Shown here: positions 24,976 through 25,245 of the stretch, one piece after another | Numbering within the stretch: the first letter of the stretch is position 1 | Layout of the letters: every line of letters starts with the position of its first letter | Assembly (NCBI GenBank): GCA_016872225.1 | Contig: VHAW01000010.1 | Location: 1 to 25,245 of the forward strand | Direction: 5' to 3' | DNA length: 25,245 bases | DNA from: Sphingomonadales bacterium | GTDB taxonomy: Bacteria; Bacteroidota; Bacteroidia; UBA7662 | Translations under genes and position numbers: made by a program | The notes under the pieces: model-generated | Seen by the model: only the letters and a program-made list of their open reading frames with translations | The model's database searches: none | What the model was told of the DNA's origin: nothing

Positions 24976-25245
24976 ATGTTAACCAAATACTCCAAAACTT
25001 GGCTTTTTGTGGGCTATTCATTCATCTTCTTGATGCTTTCCAATGCGGCCTGGAATAAGGCCCAGGCCCAATTGGTGGTTGACGTGGGAACAGGCACCCT
25101 TCAGAACACCCCAATCTCGTATCCAGCTCCTTACGGGAATTGGTATTGGGGGGCCAAGCACCAAATGATGGTTCGTGCCACTGAGCTGAATGCCTTGGGT
25201 ATTGCAGGGGGAACCATGAATTCGCTGGCCTTCTTTGTGGTCATT
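24976..25245 (+). CDS. Exported protein, N-terminal part (cut by the window end)
   Basis: Ninety codons are open from ATG 24976 to the last base. Residues 1-32 form a signal peptide: basic MLTKYSK, a hydrophobic core WLFVGYSFIFLMLSNA and a likely cleavage near KAQAQ. The mature start VVDVGTGTLQNTPISYPAPYGNWYWGAKHQMMVRATEL resembles the opening of large Bacteroidota surface proteins that have a repeated GTGT...YPAPYG...YGAKHQ...LA.EL pattern and usually end in a type IX sorting domain. That end is outside the window, so T9SS export is inferred. No enzymatic domain can be assigned from this part. No Shine-Dalgarno sequence is present. Confidence 0.75.
   Translation, partial: MLTKYSKTWLFVGYSFIFLMLSNAAWNKAQAQLVVDVGTGTLQNTPISYPAPYGNWYWGAKHQMMVRATELNALGIAGGTMNSLAFFVVI

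Overview
The window is a chromosomal segment of a member of the Bacteroidota; the order cannot be fixed from the sequence alone. Four things support this. The gene order rpsU - xerC - tRNA cluster - tuf - tRNA-Trp - secE - nusG - rplKAJL - rpoBC is the one usual in this phylum. Shine-Dalgarno sequences are missing in front of nearly all genes. At least one promoter matches the phylum's TTG / N19 / TAnnTTTG pattern. A large surface protease ends in a type IX secretion (T9SS) sorting domain.

Left edge (1-590): the N-terminal arm-binding domain of a Bacteroidota-type tyrosine recombinase enters from outside the window on the minus strand. It lies just 3' of tRNA-Pro(GGG), on the same strand. This is the classical layout of an integrated element at a tRNA gene. 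The recombinase frame has no usable start of its own and is reached only by a +1 shift at CTT-T-AAG.

Accessory and metabolic block (591-5080): an RmlD-like sugar-nucleotide reductase, a LeuT-like Na+-coupled amino-acid transporter with a 47-residue one-helix partner, a ComEA-like double helix-hairpin-helix protein, and an acyl-CoA dehydrogenase.

Translation and transcription block (5109-20014): rpsU, xerC, tRNA-Thr(TGT), tRNA-Tyr(GTA), tRNA-Gly(TCC), tRNA-Thr(GGT), tuf, tRNA-Trp(CCA), secE, nusG, rplK, rplA, rplJ, rplL, rpoB, rpoC and a DUF3467 protein, all on the plus strand. rplA appears to start with GTG and rpoB with TTG. A long imperfect hairpin separates rplL from rpoB. No hpf (ribosome hibernation factor) gene is present between xerC and the tRNAs, where relatives often have it.

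Right part (20068-25245): a convergent minus-strand gene for a secreted subtilisin-like protease (prodomain, S8 catalytic domain, beta-rich and PKD modules, T9SS sorting domain), a divergent dihydroorotase, and the first 90 residues of another exported protein cut by the window end. No CRISPR array, IS element or clear defence system was seen. Most of the window is housekeeping sequence; the least ordinary parts are the recombinase edge and several RNA hairpins between genes.
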